This document shows positions 6,081 through 14,571 of a stretch of 64,000 bases of DNA, piece by piece (position 1 is the first letter of the stretch; each line of letters starts with the position of its first letter). The notes under the pieces were generated by a model. The model searched no databases, was not told where the DNA came from, and was given only the letters and a program-made list of their open reading frames with translations. Where the stretch lies: contig CAYJPV010000013.1 of NCBI GenBank assembly GCA_964372095.1, positions 1 to 64,000 of the forward strand, given 5' to 3'. The stretch is from CAYJPV01 sp964372095 (GTDB lineage Bacteria; Acidobacteriota; Vicinamibacteria; Vicinamibacterales; JAKQTR01). The position numbers and the translations under genes are program-made.

Positions 6081-9038
6081 ATGATTCCGGCACCCAGACA
6101 CTCCCGCTTTCTGCGTACGCTCGTCACCTTCGTCCTGCTCGTCTTCGCGGTGGCGGCCCTGCCGGCCCAGACCCCGAAACCACAGAAACTGGACGAGGCG
6201 TACACGAAGCTCATCAAGGACCTGACGCAGGACCCGCGCATCAGCACGGAACTGGTCGACCACATGCCGGCCAGCGACAAGGTGCCGTCGCCGCTGAAGT
6301 TCTTTGGCCGCATCCCGGGAACGCCCGGCGAACTGACCTACGCGAAAGACATCCACCGCTATTACGAAGCCCTGGCCAAGGCCTCGCCGCGGCTGAAGTT
6401 CTGGACGATCGGCAAGAGCGAAGAAGGCCGCGACATGGTCCTGCTCGCGGTGGCCGACGAAGCGACGATTAAGACGCTCGACAAGTACAAAGGCGACCTC
6501 GCGGCACTCACAGACCCCCGCAAGACCACCGAGGCCCAGGCGCGCCAGATCATCAAGACGGCCAAGCCCATCTACTGGGTGACGGCCGGCATGCATTCGA
6601 GCGAGACAGGCGGACCCGAGACGCTCATTGAACTGGCCTACCGCCTCGCGGTCGAAGAGACGCCCTTCATCCAGTCCATCCGCAACAACCTCATCGTCTT
6701 CATCACGCCCGTGCTCGAAGTCGACGGCAAGGAGAAACACGTCGACACCTACTACTACGGGAAGAAGACCGGGAAACAGCGCCCGCCGCTGGTTTACTGG
6801 GGCCAGTACGTCGCGCACGATAACAACCGCGACGCGATGGGCCAGATGCTGAAGCTCACGCAGAACGTCAACCGGACGTTCCTCGAATGGAAGCCGACCA
6901 TCCTCCACGACCTGCACGAGGCGTCCAACTACCTTTACGCGTCGACGGGCACGGGACCGTACAACGAAGCCATCGATCCCATTACCGTCAACGAATGGTG
7001 GACGCTGGCGAACGTCGAAGTGTCGGAAATGACGAAACGTGGCGTGCCGGGGGTGTGGACCTACGGTTTCTATGACGGATGGACGCCGAACTACATGTTC
7101 TACGTGGCCCACACGAAGAACTCGACGGGACGATTCTACGAGGTCCAGAGCTACGGGCCCGACGTCGTCGAGAACCTCCGGATGGGCGCCAACGCGACAA
7201 GCCGCGAGTGGTACCGGCCCAACCCGCCGCTGCCCAGCATCAAGTGGGGCCCGCGCAACAACACGAACATCCAGCAGTCGGCCCTCCTCATCGCGCTGAA
7301 TCACGTGGCGAAGAACCGCGAGACGTACCTCGAGAACTACTGGCTCAAGAACAAACGCGCGGTGGAGAAGGGCAAAGGCCAGGCACCGTACGCGTGGGTC
7401 ATCCCCGCGAACCAGCGCCGCAAGGCCGACGCGGCCGAACTGGTGAATGCGCTGCGCCGCCAGGGGCTCGAGATCTCGCGGGCCACCGCTGACTACAAGG
7501 CCGATGGCGGCGTGAGTGTTGCGGCCGGTGACTATGTGATCCGCGCGGACCAGCCCTACCGCACGATGGCCGAGATGTACTTCAGCGTCCAGAACTTCGC
7601 GCCGGCCAACCCGCGCCCGTACGACGACACCGGCTGGACCATGCCGTTGATGCGGAACGTGGTGGTGAAGGACGTCGGCGACAAGAACGTGCAGAGCCAG
7701 CAGATGGCCCTCATCACAGAGGACGTGACGGCGCCGGGGGGCATCACCGGCTCGGGTCCCGTGCTGGTTGTCGACCACACTACCGACAACAGCCTGGTGA
7801 CGTTCCGGTTCCGTCATGCCGACGTGCAGATGTCGGCGGCGCAAGACGACTTCGAACTGGCCGGCCACAAGTTCCGTGCGGGCGCGTTTGTCATTCCGGC
7901 CGGCGATCGCGCGAAGCTCGAAGCCAGCCTGAAGGAGTTCGGCCTGTCGGCGTGGGCCACCGACAAGGCGCCTGCGGTGAAGATGCACGACCTCGACGTG
8001 CCGCGCATCGGGTACGTGCATTCCTGGTCCAACACCCAGAACGAGGGGTGGGTCCGGGGCGCGCTCGACACGTACAAGGTGCCGTACACCTACTTCGGGG
8101 ACATCAAGCTGCGCGAAGGCAACCTGCGCGCGAAGTATGACGTCATCGTGTATCCGCACGTCGGCGGAACGGCGGTGGCCCAGGTCAACGGCATCCCGAA
8201 GACCGGCACCGATCCGGTGCCCTACAAGAAGTCGGACCTGACGCCGCACCTGGGCATCCAGGACTCGGCGGACGACATCCGCGGCGGCATGGGCTTCGAC
8301 GGCCTGATGAACCTCTACCAGTTCGTCAAGGAAGGCGGCCTCGTCATTGTCGAGGGTGCCACGTCGACCATCTTCCCGGAATACAAACTCACCACCGGCG
8401 TGACGGTGGAGACCCCGCAGAACCTCTTCGTGCGCGGATCGATCCTGCGCGGCATGTTCGCCGACGCGAAGAGCCCGATCGCCTACGGCTTCGAGGGGAA
8501 CCAGTTGCCCGTGTACTTCAGCCAGTCGCCGGTGCTGGCGGTGGGTGGCGGCGCGGGCGGGGGTATGGGTGGATTTGGCGGCGGCGGGCCGCAAATTCCA
8601 GGCGTGGGCCAGACCATTGCGCCGAACGCCGGCAACACGCAGGTGTTGTCGCCGTGGCTCGGACCGTCGGGAACAGCGGCTGGTGCGACTGGTTCCGGCG
8701 CGGCGCCCGCAGCAGGTGCGGGTGGCGGGAGCGGCGGCGGCCAGGGGGCGGGGCGCGGCGGGCTTGGCGCGGGCGCGGCACTGATGGCCGATGCGCCGCG
8801 GGTGATCCTCCAGTTCCCGCGGGACCCGAAAGAAATGCTGCTGTCAGGCGTGCTGGTCGGCGGAGAAAGCTTGGCAGGTCGTGCGCAGGTGGTGGACGCG
8901 CCCATCGGCAAGGGTCACGTGGTGATGTTCGCGATCAGGCCCTTCTGGCGCGCCCAGACGCAGGGCACCTACTTCCTCGGATTCAACGCGATTCTGAACT
9001 GGAACGACCTGGACGCCGGGAAGGCGGGCAAACAGTAG
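6081..9038 (+). CDS. secreted M14-family zinc carboxypeptidase
   Basis: A large exported metallopeptidase of 985 residues. The signal peptide runs to about residue 30 (VFAVAALPAQ). The M14 domain follows: the zinc motif HxxE appears in GMHSSETGGPE (about 172), and further histidines in ILHDLHEAS (about 277-281) belong to the active-site half. The middle and C-terminal parts include a ThiJ/GATase-like region (IGYVHSWSN, YDVIVYPHVGG) and a Gly-rich low-complexity loop (about 820-905). It probably degrades peptides outside the cytoplasm. AGGAGG at 6066-6071 fixes ATG 6081. The stop codon is taken from a heptamer repeat. The Gly-rich stretch is unusual for the family. Confidence 0.85.
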   Translation: MIPAPRHSRFLRTLVTFVLLVFAVAALPAQTPKPQKLDEAYTKLIKDLTQDPRISTELVDHMPASDKVPSPLKFFGRIPGTPGELTYAKDIHRYYEALAKASPRLKFWTIGKSEEGRDMVLLAVADEATIKTLDKYKGDLAALTDPRKTTEAQARQIIKTAKPIYWVTAGMHSSETGGPETLIELAYRLAVEETPFIQSIRNNLIVFITPVLEVDGKEKHVDTYYYGKKTGKQRPPLVYWGQYVAHDNNRDAMGQMLKLTQNVNRTFLEWKPTILHDLHEASNYLYASTGTGPYNEAIDPITVNEWWTLANVEVSEMTKRGVPGVWTYGFYDGWTPNYMFYVAHTKNSTGRFYEVQSYGPDVVENLRMGANATSREWYRPNPPLPSIKWGPRNNTNIQQSALLIALNHVAKNRETYLENYWLKNKRAVEKGKGQAPYAWVIPANQRRKADAAELVNALRRQGLEISRATADYKADGGVSVAAGDYVIRADQPYRTMAEMYFSVQNFAPANPRPYDDTGWTMPLMRNVVVKDVGDKNVQSQQMALITEDVTAPGGITGSGPVLVVDHTTDNSLVTFRFRHADVQMSAAQDDFELAGHKFRAGAFVIPAGDRAKLEASLKEFGLSAWATDKAPAVKMHDLDVPRIGYVHSWSNTQNEGWVRGALDTYKVPYTYFGDIKLREGNLRAKYDVIVYPHVGGTAVAQVNGIPKTGTDPVPYKKSDLTPHLGIQDSADDIRGGMGFDGLMNLYQFVKEGGLVIVEGATSTIFPEYKLTTGVTVETPQNLFVRGSILRGMFADAKSPIAYGFEGNQLPVYFSQSPVLAVGGGAGGGMGGFGGGGPQIPGVGQTIAPNAGNTQVLSPWLGPSGTAAGATGSGAAPAAGAGGGSGGGQGAGRGGLGAGAALMADAPRVILQFPRDPKEMLLSGVLVGGESLAGRAQVVDAPIGKGHVVMFAIRPFWRAQTQGTYFLGFNAILNWNDLDAGKAGKQ

Positions 9039-9098
9039 GCAGTAGTCAGTAGTCAGTAGGCAATAGTAGAAGCAAGAAGCAAGAAGCAGGAAGCAAAG
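9036..9098. repeat. heptamer repeat, AGTAGTC/AAGAAGC classes
   Basis: Tandem 7-bp units (GTAGTCA, GTAGGCA, then AAGAAGC) run from the stop codon of the M14 gene to the terminator hairpin. Confidence 0.85.
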
Positions 9099-9099
9099 A

Positions 9100-9136
9100 A
9101 ACGGGGCCGCTCGGTGAACAACCGGGCGGCCCCGTT
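9100..9136. terminator. bidirectional intrinsic-type terminator
   Basis: AACGGGGCCGC pairs with GCGGCCCCGTT (11 bp) around a loop holding a further CGGT/ACCG pair. It sits between two convergent genes and has A-rich DNA on the left and TT-rich DNA on the right, so it can serve both directions. Confidence 0.75.
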
Positions 9137-9149
9137 ATTCGTGAACCCA

Positions 9150-9182
9150 GCCGATAGCCGATAGCCGATAGCCGATAGCCTA
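9150..9182. repeat. heptamer repeat, GCCGATA class
   Basis: Four to five copies of GCCGATA run into the 3' end of the MFS gene. The TAG stop of that minus-strand gene lies in the repeat. Confidence 0.85.
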
Positions 9183-10619
9183 TTGCCGCGGCGTAATCCA
9201 GAACCAGAGAACTCCCGCGAATACCGCGAGTCCGGCCGCAAGGTGCAGCGCTGGTTCCCAGCCTACCGCTGCGGCCAGCGCCGGGGTGAGAGCCGGCGAA
9301 ATCAGTCCGCCGATGTTGCAGCCGGTGTTCATGATGCCGCCGCCCATGCCGCTTCGCGTGCCGGACAAGTCGTTCATGGTGGCCCAGAAGGGGCCTTCGA
9401 CACAGAGGATGAGCGCCGTCGAGAGCGCCAGGGCGACGGCCGCCACGTGCGCGTTCGCCGTATGTGCGCCCACCGACAGCAGCACGCCGGACCCGACCAT
9501 GCCGACGATGGGGACGAGGCGCCGGCCCCAGACCGGGCCGAGGCGGCTGCGGGAGAGGTAGTCGGCCGCCGCGCCGCCCCCCGGGATGGCGATCATCGAC
9601 AGGATCCACGGCAGGCTGCTGAACAGGGCGCCAGACACGATGTCGAAGTGGCGTTCCTGGACAAGGTAGAGGTAGAACCAGAACACGAAGATGTAGCCGA
9701 CGTAGCCCTGGAGCGAATAACTGAGCGTCAGGAGGGCGAACGCTCTGGAGCGGATTGCAGATTCTGCAACCGTGGCCTGCTTCTTGCGTTTTAGGTCATC
9801 TGCAAAAGGGGCCTGCCCCCTTTTTTCCGGCTGCGCTCGATCCGCGAATTCCGGCGCAAACTCCGTGGCGTGCCGGTCCGGTTCACCGCCGTCGGCCCCG
9901 TTCTTGCGTTTTAGGTCATTTGCAAAAGGGGCCTGGCCCCTTTTCTCGGCGGGGGGGTGGACGAGGAGCCAGACGACGGCCACCACGAAGGCGGGGACGG
10001 CGGAGGCGACGAGCGAAGCCCGCCAGCCCCACCGGCCCATCACGGCCGTGATCAGGATCGGAGCGATGGCCGATCCGAAACCCACCGACCCGATGACCCA
10101 TCCGTTGGCCGACGCGCGAGATCCGGGAGCCACCCACTGCGCCACGCCCTGCGAACTGGCAGGATACGTGGGCGCTGCGGCGGCGCCCATGACGAACCGC
10201 AGGGCAAGCAGTGTCGCCATCCCACCCCAGGCCGCGGCAGCCGAAGGGATTGCCGCCACCGCCACAGTCAGTCCAACCCAGAGCCACGGCAACACGCGCA
10301 AGACACGGCCGGCTCCAAGCCGGTCGGCCAGCCAGCCCCCCGGAAACTGAAACAGCGCATACCCGAAGAGAAAGGCGCTGAAGACGCGGCCGAGCTGGGC
10401 CTGCGTCATGCCAAACTCGGGCATCATCTGCGCGCCGGCGATCGACAGGTTCGTGCGGCACAAGTAGCCGGCTGTGGCGGTCAGAAAGAGCAGGGCCACC
10501 CACTTCCAGGCACCGCGGTCGGATGTCTCGAACTCCCCGGCACACCAAACACCATTGGGCCATGGGGCTGGGGCCAGGGGCAACGGCCCACGGGCCACGG
10601 GCCAAGGCACAAGGGGCAA
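9180..10619 (-). CDS. major facilitator superfamily transporter
   Basis: A 12-helix secondary transporter, closest in pattern to the anion:cation symporter type. The start of helix 1 reads TAGYLCRTNLSIA, and the helix 2-3 loop GGWLADRLGAGRVLR is the MFS motif A. Substrate unknown. The central cytoplasmic loop (about residues 225-290) is interrupted by two copies of a repeat that encodes KRGQAPFA(N/D)DLKRK. The first 25 codons from ATG 10619 translate heptamer-type DNA and are doubtful. A GTG at 10499, directly before helix 1, is an alternative start, but no good Shine-Dalgarno decides between them. The gene converges on the M14 gene, with a terminator between them. Confidence 0.8.
   Translation of the reverse strand: MPLVPWPVARGPLPLAPAPWPNGVWCAGEFETSDRGAWKWVALLFLTATAGYLCRTNLSIAGAQMMPEFGMTQAQLGRVFSAFLFGYALFQFPGGWLADRLGAGRVLRVLPWLWVGLTVAVAAIPSAAAAWGGMATLLALRFVMGAAAAPTYPASSQGVAQWVAPGSRASANGWVIGSVGFGSAIAPILITAVMGRWGWRASLVASAVPAFVVAVVWLLVHPPAEKRGQAPFANDLKRKNGADGGEPDRHATEFAPEFADRAQPEKRGQAPFADDLKRKKQATVAESAIRSRAFALLTLSYSLQGYVGYIFVFWFYLYLVQERHFDIVSGALFSSLPWILSMIAIPGGGAAADYLSRSRLGPVWGRRLVPIVGMVGSGVLLSVGAHTANAHVAAVALALSTALILCVEGPFWATMNDLSGTRSGMGGGIMNTGCNIGGLISPALTPALAAAVGWEPALHLAAGLAVFAGVLWFWITPRQ
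9781..9825. repeat. palindromic coding repeat, copy 1 in the MFS gene
   Basis: A 45-bp repeat beginning TTCTTGCGTTTTAGGTCAT and ending in the near-palindrome AAAAGGGGCCTGCCCCCTTTT. It lies exactly 120 bp before a second copy and is read through in frame. Confidence 0.85.
9901..9945. repeat. palindromic coding repeat, copy 2 in the MFS gene
   Basis: The second copy carries a perfect AAAAGGGGCC-T-GGCCCCTTTT palindrome (9925-9945). The two copies differ at only a few positions, which suggests recent spread or gene conversion. Confidence 0.85.
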
Positions 10620-10680
10620 GGGACGAGGCTACAAACTACTTGCTACTGTCTACTCCCCCCGACCCCCGGGTGTAGGATCA
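10555..10680. repeat. degenerate heptamer tract between the MFS and S46 genes
   Basis: GGCCATG/GGCCACG/GGGCAAG-type units are followed by TTGCTAC/TGTCTAC units, all with a spacing of about 7 bp. It ends next to a TAGGAT -10-like hexamer (10673-10678) that could serve the S46 gene. Confidence 0.65.
10673..10678 (+). promoter_or_regulatory. candidate -10 element of the S46 gene
   Basis: TAGGAT in the context TGTAGGATCAG. The same context occurs on the minus strand before the DUF3014 gene (13718-13723). No clear -35. Confidence 0.3.
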
Positions 10681-10710
10681 GCTGACACGTCATCCTGATG
10701 GAGCTGCTTC

Positions 10711-12783
10711 ATGAAACGTCTGACTTCCAGCCTGATCGTCCTCGCCGTCCTGTTCGCCGGTCTTGCCCTCTCTGCCGATGAGGGGATGTGGACGTTCGAC
10801 AACGTGCCGCGCGCGCTGATCAAACAGAAGTACGGGTTCGACGTGACCGATCAGTGGCTGGAGCACGTCCGCCTGGCATCGGTGCGCGTCGGCAACGGAG
10901 GCTCCGGCTCGTTTGTCTCGCCGGACGGCCTGCTCTTCACCAACCAGCACGTCGGCCGCGGCCAGGTGGCCAAGCTCTCGACAGCCGAGAAGAATCTGGT
11001 CCGCGACGGTTTCTACGCCCCGACACGCGAACAGGAACTGAAGTGCGCCGACCTTGAACTCAACGTGCTCGTGTCGTATGAAGACGTGACGACACGTGTG
11101 CAGGGTGCCGTGAAGGCGGGCGCCACCGACAAGGATGCGGCCGACCAGCGCCGCGGCGAGATGGCCGCGATCGAGAAGGAGTGCGTGACGGCGACGGGAC
11201 TCAAGTGCGAAGTCATCACGCTCTACAGCGGCGGCGAATACTGGCTCTACCGCAACAAGAAGTACACCGACGTGCGCCTCGTCTTCGCGCCCGAAGAACA
11301 AGCCGCGTACTTCGGCGGCGACTACGACAACTTCACCTACCCCCGCTGGAACTTCGACATCACGTTCTTCCGGGCGTACGAAAACGGCGCCCCGGCGAAA
11401 ACCGAGCACTTCCTGAAGTGGTCGGCCAACGGTGCGGCGGAGGGCGAGCTGGTCTTCGTGCCGGGTTACCCCGGGTCGACGGCGCGCCTGCTCACGCTGG
11501 CGCAGCTCACGTACCACCGCGACACGGGCAACCCGCTGCAGAAGCAGGTGTGGACGTCGCGGGCCGACGCGCTCGCGCGTTACGCGAAACTCGGCGCCGA
11601 GCAGGACCGGCGTTCGTCGGCGGGACGGCTGGGCCTGTCGAACTCGCTCAAACGCCTGGTCGGGCAGCAGGATGGCCTGATGAACCCGCGCACGTTCACG
11701 AAGAAAGAAGCCGACGAAGCGGCGCTGCGCGCGAAAATCGCGGCCAATCCGGAATGGCAGAAGACGTTTGCACCGGCGTTCGAACAGGTTGCTGCGGCCT
11801 ATGCGGCACTCCCGACGTACGCGAAACGCATTGCGTTCTCGAATCTCACGGCGAGCGGCCTGGCCGGGATGGCTTCCACCTTCGTCCGCTACAGCGACGA
11901 GTCGGTGAAGCCAAGCGCACAGCGGCTGCCCGAGTTTGCCGACGCGCGCGTCGAAGGCCTGAAGTCGACGCTCCAGTCGCCCGCGCCCATCTATCTCGAC
12001 ATGGAAGAAGCGCAGTTGACGGCGTGGCTGGACGACGGCCTGGCGGTGCTGGGAGCGGACGACCCGTTCGTGAACGCCGCGCTCGGCGGGCAGCCGGCGG
12101 CGACCGTCGTGAAGGCGGTCATGGCGTCGACGAAGCTGCACGACGTTGCCGTGCGCAAGGCGCTGGTCGCAGGCGGAGCCGCGGCCATCAACGCGTCCGA
12201 CGACCCGCTGCTGGCGCTGGCGCGACGTGTTGAACCCATCTACCGCGAGTTGCGGGCCTGGCAGGAGGAGAAGATCCAGTCCGTCGAAGCCGCGGCAGGC
12301 ACGAAGATCGCCCAGGCCCGGTTCGCGGTCTACGGCAAGACCGCGTATCCCGACGCGAACTTCAACCTGCGACTCGAATACGGCACGGTCCTGGGTTACG
12401 AAGAAGACACGACGCTCGTGCCGTACAAGACCACGTTCCACGGCCTGTACGAACGCGCGGCGGCCTTCAACGAGAAGCCGCCCTTCAACCTCCCGGCCCG
12501 CTGGCGCGACGGCAAGGGCAAGCTCGACCTGTCGGTGCCGTACAACTTCGTCTACACGGCCGACACGATCGGCGGCAATTCCGGCAGCCCCGTCATCAAC
12601 CGGAACGCCGAGATCTGCGGCATCAACTTCGACAGCAACGTGCAGAAACTGCCGAACCGCTACCTGTTCATCGACGATGCGGAAGGGTCGCGTGCCGTGG
12701 GCGTGCACTCGGCAGGGATCATCGAAGGACTGCGGAAGCTCTACGGCGCCGACGCGCTGGTGAAGGAGTTGACCGGGAAGTAG
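10711..12783 (+). CDS. S46-family dipeptidyl peptidase (DPP7/DPP11 type)
   Basis: An exported serine peptidase that removes dipeptides from oligopeptides. The signal peptide ends near residue 21 (ALSADE). The chymotrypsin-like catalytic parts are visible: SPDGLLFTNQHVGRG with the active-site His (about 78), GGDYDNFTYPRWNFD with the Asp (about 205-215), and TIGGNSGSPVINR with the nucleophile Ser (about 628). The helical insertion typical of S46 lies between. Length (690) is usual for the family. In bacteria that grow on protein these enzymes act in the periplasm, feeding dipeptide uptake. GGAG lies 12 nt before the ATG. A perfect palindrome follows the stop. Confidence 0.9.
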   Translation: MKRLTSSLIVLAVLFAGLALSADEGMWTFDNVPRALIKQKYGFDVTDQWLEHVRLASVRVGNGGSGSFVSPDGLLFTNQHVGRGQVAKLSTAEKNLVRDGFYAPTREQELKCADLELNVLVSYEDVTTRVQGAVKAGATDKDAADQRRGEMAAIEKECVTATGLKCEVITLYSGGEYWLYRNKKYTDVRLVFAPEEQAAYFGGDYDNFTYPRWNFDITFFRAYENGAPAKTEHFLKWSANGAAEGELVFVPGYPGSTARLLTLAQLTYHRDTGNPLQKQVWTSRADALARYAKLGAEQDRRSSAGRLGLSNSLKRLVGQQDGLMNPRTFTKKEADEAALRAKIAANPEWQKTFAPAFEQVAAAYAALPTYAKRIAFSNLTASGLAGMASTFVRYSDESVKPSAQRLPEFADARVEGLKSTLQSPAPIYLDMEEAQLTAWLDDGLAVLGADDPFVNAALGGQPAATVVKAVMASTKLHDVAVRKALVAGGAAAINASDDPLLALARRVEPIYRELRAWQEEKIQSVEAAAGTKIAQARFAVYGKTAYPDANFNLRLEYGTVLGYEEDTTLVPYKTTFHGLYERAAAFNEKPPFNLPARWRDGKGKLDLSVPYNFVYTADTIGGNSGSPVINRNAEICGINFDSNVQKLPNRYLFIDDAEGSRAVGVHSAGIIEGLRKLYGADALVKELTGK

Positions 12784-12787
12784 CGTG

Positions 12788-12809
12788 AGCGGGGCAGGCC
12801 TGCCCCGCT
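12788..12809. terminator. bidirectional terminator palindrome
   Basis: AGCGGGGCAGG-CCTGCCCCGCT is a perfect 22-bp palindrome in the 48-bp gap between two convergent genes. It lacks a T-tract, so termination is inferred from position. Confidence 0.55.
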
Positions 12810-12831
12810 GGGTTCGCCCTGCCTGGGGGCG

Positions 12832-13680
12832 CTAGCGCAGCCGGGCTGGTGGGATGCCCAGCGCAACCGCCAGTTCCCGCAGTTTCGTCTGCACGGTCTG
12901 CGCGTTGCGCGGTCCCATGCGCAGTAGGTGTTTCTGCGCGCCCGAGTGCGCCTCCACCGCGTCGTCTTCGTACCGGTACGACAGGACGACCCGCGTGAGG
13001 GGCGCATCGCCGGGCACGGCTGGGGTGGCGAGCAGGTGCACGATCGCCCGTTCAACTCCTGCGTCGATGTCCCCGGCTGCATGCCCGAGTTCCTGATACG
13101 CCTCGTCCAGCCGCGGCTTCAACAGCGCGTAGATCCGGGCCACCGCGTGCATGTCCAGGATCCCAATCGTCTCGGCGATACCGTCGTATCGCTGGTACGA
13201 CGCCGGTTGGGCCGTGTACCGTTCGTAGACGCCTGTCGCGAGGAACGCACCCTTCGGCGTGAGCACCTTCAAGTGTTTTGCCGGCGTCTTGCCGTCGGCC
13301 ACGTTGTCGATGCAGACGGCCAGATTCCGAACGAGATTGTCGGTCGCGAGCCAGGCCACGAACTCGGGCCGCGTGGACAGTGCCTTGACGAGTTCCCGCA
13401 CCGCGGCGTCGCTGACGTCGAGGGGCGGCAGGTCGACGGGCTCCACGTCCGGGCCCAGCGCAGCGCGCGGATCAACGGGTTCCGCCGCGACCGGCGCGGG
13501 CACGGCAGGTCCGGACGCGGCTGGCGGTGCGGGAGCCGCCGGGCGGCGCATGTAGAGCAGGCCCGCCACCACGGCGGCCACAATCAGCAGGCCGGCAACC
13601 CACGGCCATAGAGGTCTGGGCTCCGGTTCGCGGTCGGGCTGAGGATCCGGGTCGAGCGGGAGGTCGTCCATCTCATCCAT
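12832..13680 (-). CDS. DUF3014 membrane protein
   Basis: A protein of 282 residues with an acidic Pro/Asp-rich N-terminus, one transmembrane helix (about 25-43), a Pro/Ala linker, and the DUF3014 domain (about 95-280): the segments LATDNLVRNLAVCIDNVADGK, YDGIAETIGILD, LKPRLDEAYQELG and ERAIVHLLATP follow the family pattern. Function is unknown; the domain should lie in the periplasm. GGAGGTGACGC precedes the ATG. It is convergent with the S46 gene and divergent from the zinc-ribbon gene. Confidence 0.85.
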   Translation of the reverse strand: MDEMDDLPLDPDPQPDREPEPRPLWPWVAGLLIVAAVVAGLLYMRRPAAPAPPAASGPAVPAPVAAEPVDPRAALGPDVEPVDLPPLDVSDAAVRELVKALSTRPEFVAWLATDNLVRNLAVCIDNVADGKTPAKHLKVLTPKGAFLATGVYERYTAQPASYQRYDGIAETIGILDMHAVARIYALLKPRLDEAYQELGHAAGDIDAGVERAIVHLLATPAVPGDAPLTRVVLSYRYEDDAVEAHSGAQKHLLRMGPRNAQTVQTKLRELAVALGIPPARLR

Positions 13681-13717
13681 GCGTCACCTCCTGGCTTCCG
13701 TGATGGTGTGTGATCTG

Positions 13718-13723
13718 ATCCTA
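13718..13723 (-). promoter_or_regulatory. candidate -10 element of the DUF3014 gene
   Basis: TAGGAT on the minus strand in GTGTAGGATCAG, about 38 nt before the start codon. The surrounding 12 bases match the S46 upstream region. Confidence 0.3.
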
Positions 13724-13732
13724 CACCTTAGG

Positions 13733-13772
13733 ATAGTAGGAAGCAGGAAGTAGTCAGTAGCAAGTAGGCGGG
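13733..13772. repeat. heptamer repeat, GGAAGTA/GTCAGTA classes
   Basis: About five 7-bp units lie between the divergent DUF3014 and zinc-ribbon genes. They overlap no coding sequence. Confidence 0.8.
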
Positions 13773-13791
13773 AGGAAGGGCGGAGGTCCGA

Positions 13792-14517
13792 ATGAGGTGT
13801 CCCAACTGCTCGGGCGAGATGACGGCTGTAGAGGTCGATCGTCTTTACGTGAAGACCCTGTCGCTCGACGTGTGCCGGGCGTGCCAGCTCGTCTGGTTCG
13901 ACCATGCCGAGTTGCTGCAACTGGCCCCAGCCGGGACATTGCGGCTCGTGTCGTTGTTTGCGGATGACCGTGATGACGGAGCGGCGCGCCCGCCGCTGGC
14001 GCCCGGGCTGGCCTGCCCGCGCTGCCAGCGCCGTCTGCGGGACGTGCACGACATGCAGCGGGGGACACGGTTCACGTACGGGCAGTGCGACGCCGGGCAC
14101 GGCCGGCTGTTCACGTTCTACCAGTTCCTGCGCGCCAAGAACTTCGTGCGGGCCCTGGGCGCGGCCGAAATCGACGAACTGCGCCGGCACGTGCGCCAGG
14201 TGAACTGCGTCAACTGCGGGGCGGCGGTCGACGTGGGGCGCGACGCGGCCTGCCAGTTCTGCCGGACGCCGATTGCCATTCTCGACCCCGACCAGGTACG
14301 GCGTGCCGTGGACGAGCTGCGGCAGTCGCTGGACCGCACGCCGGTGGATGCCACGCTGCCGCTCTCGATGGCCCTCGAGAAGATGCGCGCGGAGCGGGTC
14401 TTCGCCGAGGTGCCTGCCTCCGTTCGGCAGCCGTCCGTGCTCGACCTGTTCTTCGGCAGCTCGTCCGACCCCCTGGTCGCCGGCCTCAAGGCCCTTCGCC
14501 GGCTGCTGGAGCCCTGA
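13792..14517 (+). CDS. zinc-ribbon (zf-TFIIB-like) protein
   Basis: A cytoplasmic protein of 241 residues with three cysteine-pair modules: CPNCSGEM with CRACQLVWFD (about 3-37, the zf-TFIIB pattern), CPRCQRRL (about 76) with a partial partner, and CVNCGAAVDVGRDAACQFC (about 142-160). The C-terminal 80 residues are helical with no recognised domain. It is probably a structural or nucleic-acid-binding protein; the partner is not indicated. GGAGG lies upstream of the ATG, after the heptamer tract. Confidence 0.7.
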   Translation: MRCPNCSGEMTAVEVDRLYVKTLSLDVCRACQLVWFDHAELLQLAPAGTLRLVSLFADDRDDGAARPPLAPGLACPRCQRRLRDVHDMQRGTRFTYGQCDAGHGRLFTFYQFLRAKNFVRALGAAEIDELRRHVRQVNCVNCGAAVDVGRDAACQFCRTPIAILDPDQVRRAVDELRQSLDRTPVDATLPLSMALEKMRAERVFAEVPASVRQPSVLDLFFGSSSDPLVAGLKALRRLLEP

Positions 14518-14534
14518 CAGGCCACGGGTCGGGT

Positions 14535-14540
14535 TATGAT
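14535..14540 (+). promoter_or_regulatory. candidate -10 element of the cyclophilin gene
   Basis: TATGAT matches 5 of 6 of the -10 consensus, with CTGACA 15 bp upstream as a weak -35. It lies 31 nt before the start codon. Confidence 0.35.
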
Positions 14541-14571
14541 TCGGTGTTGTTCGATCCATCAGGAGCAGACC

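Noticed and set aside
5922..8594. An 890-codon open frame on the minus strand
   Set aside because: It is fully antisense to the M14 peptidase, whose signal peptide, ribosome-binding site and motifs are clear. High GC favours long antisense frames; its product is low-complexity His/Arg/Val-rich.
10690..12708. A 672-codon open frame on the minus strand
   Set aside because: Antisense to the S46 peptidase with its catalytic motifs; no recognisable protein pattern.
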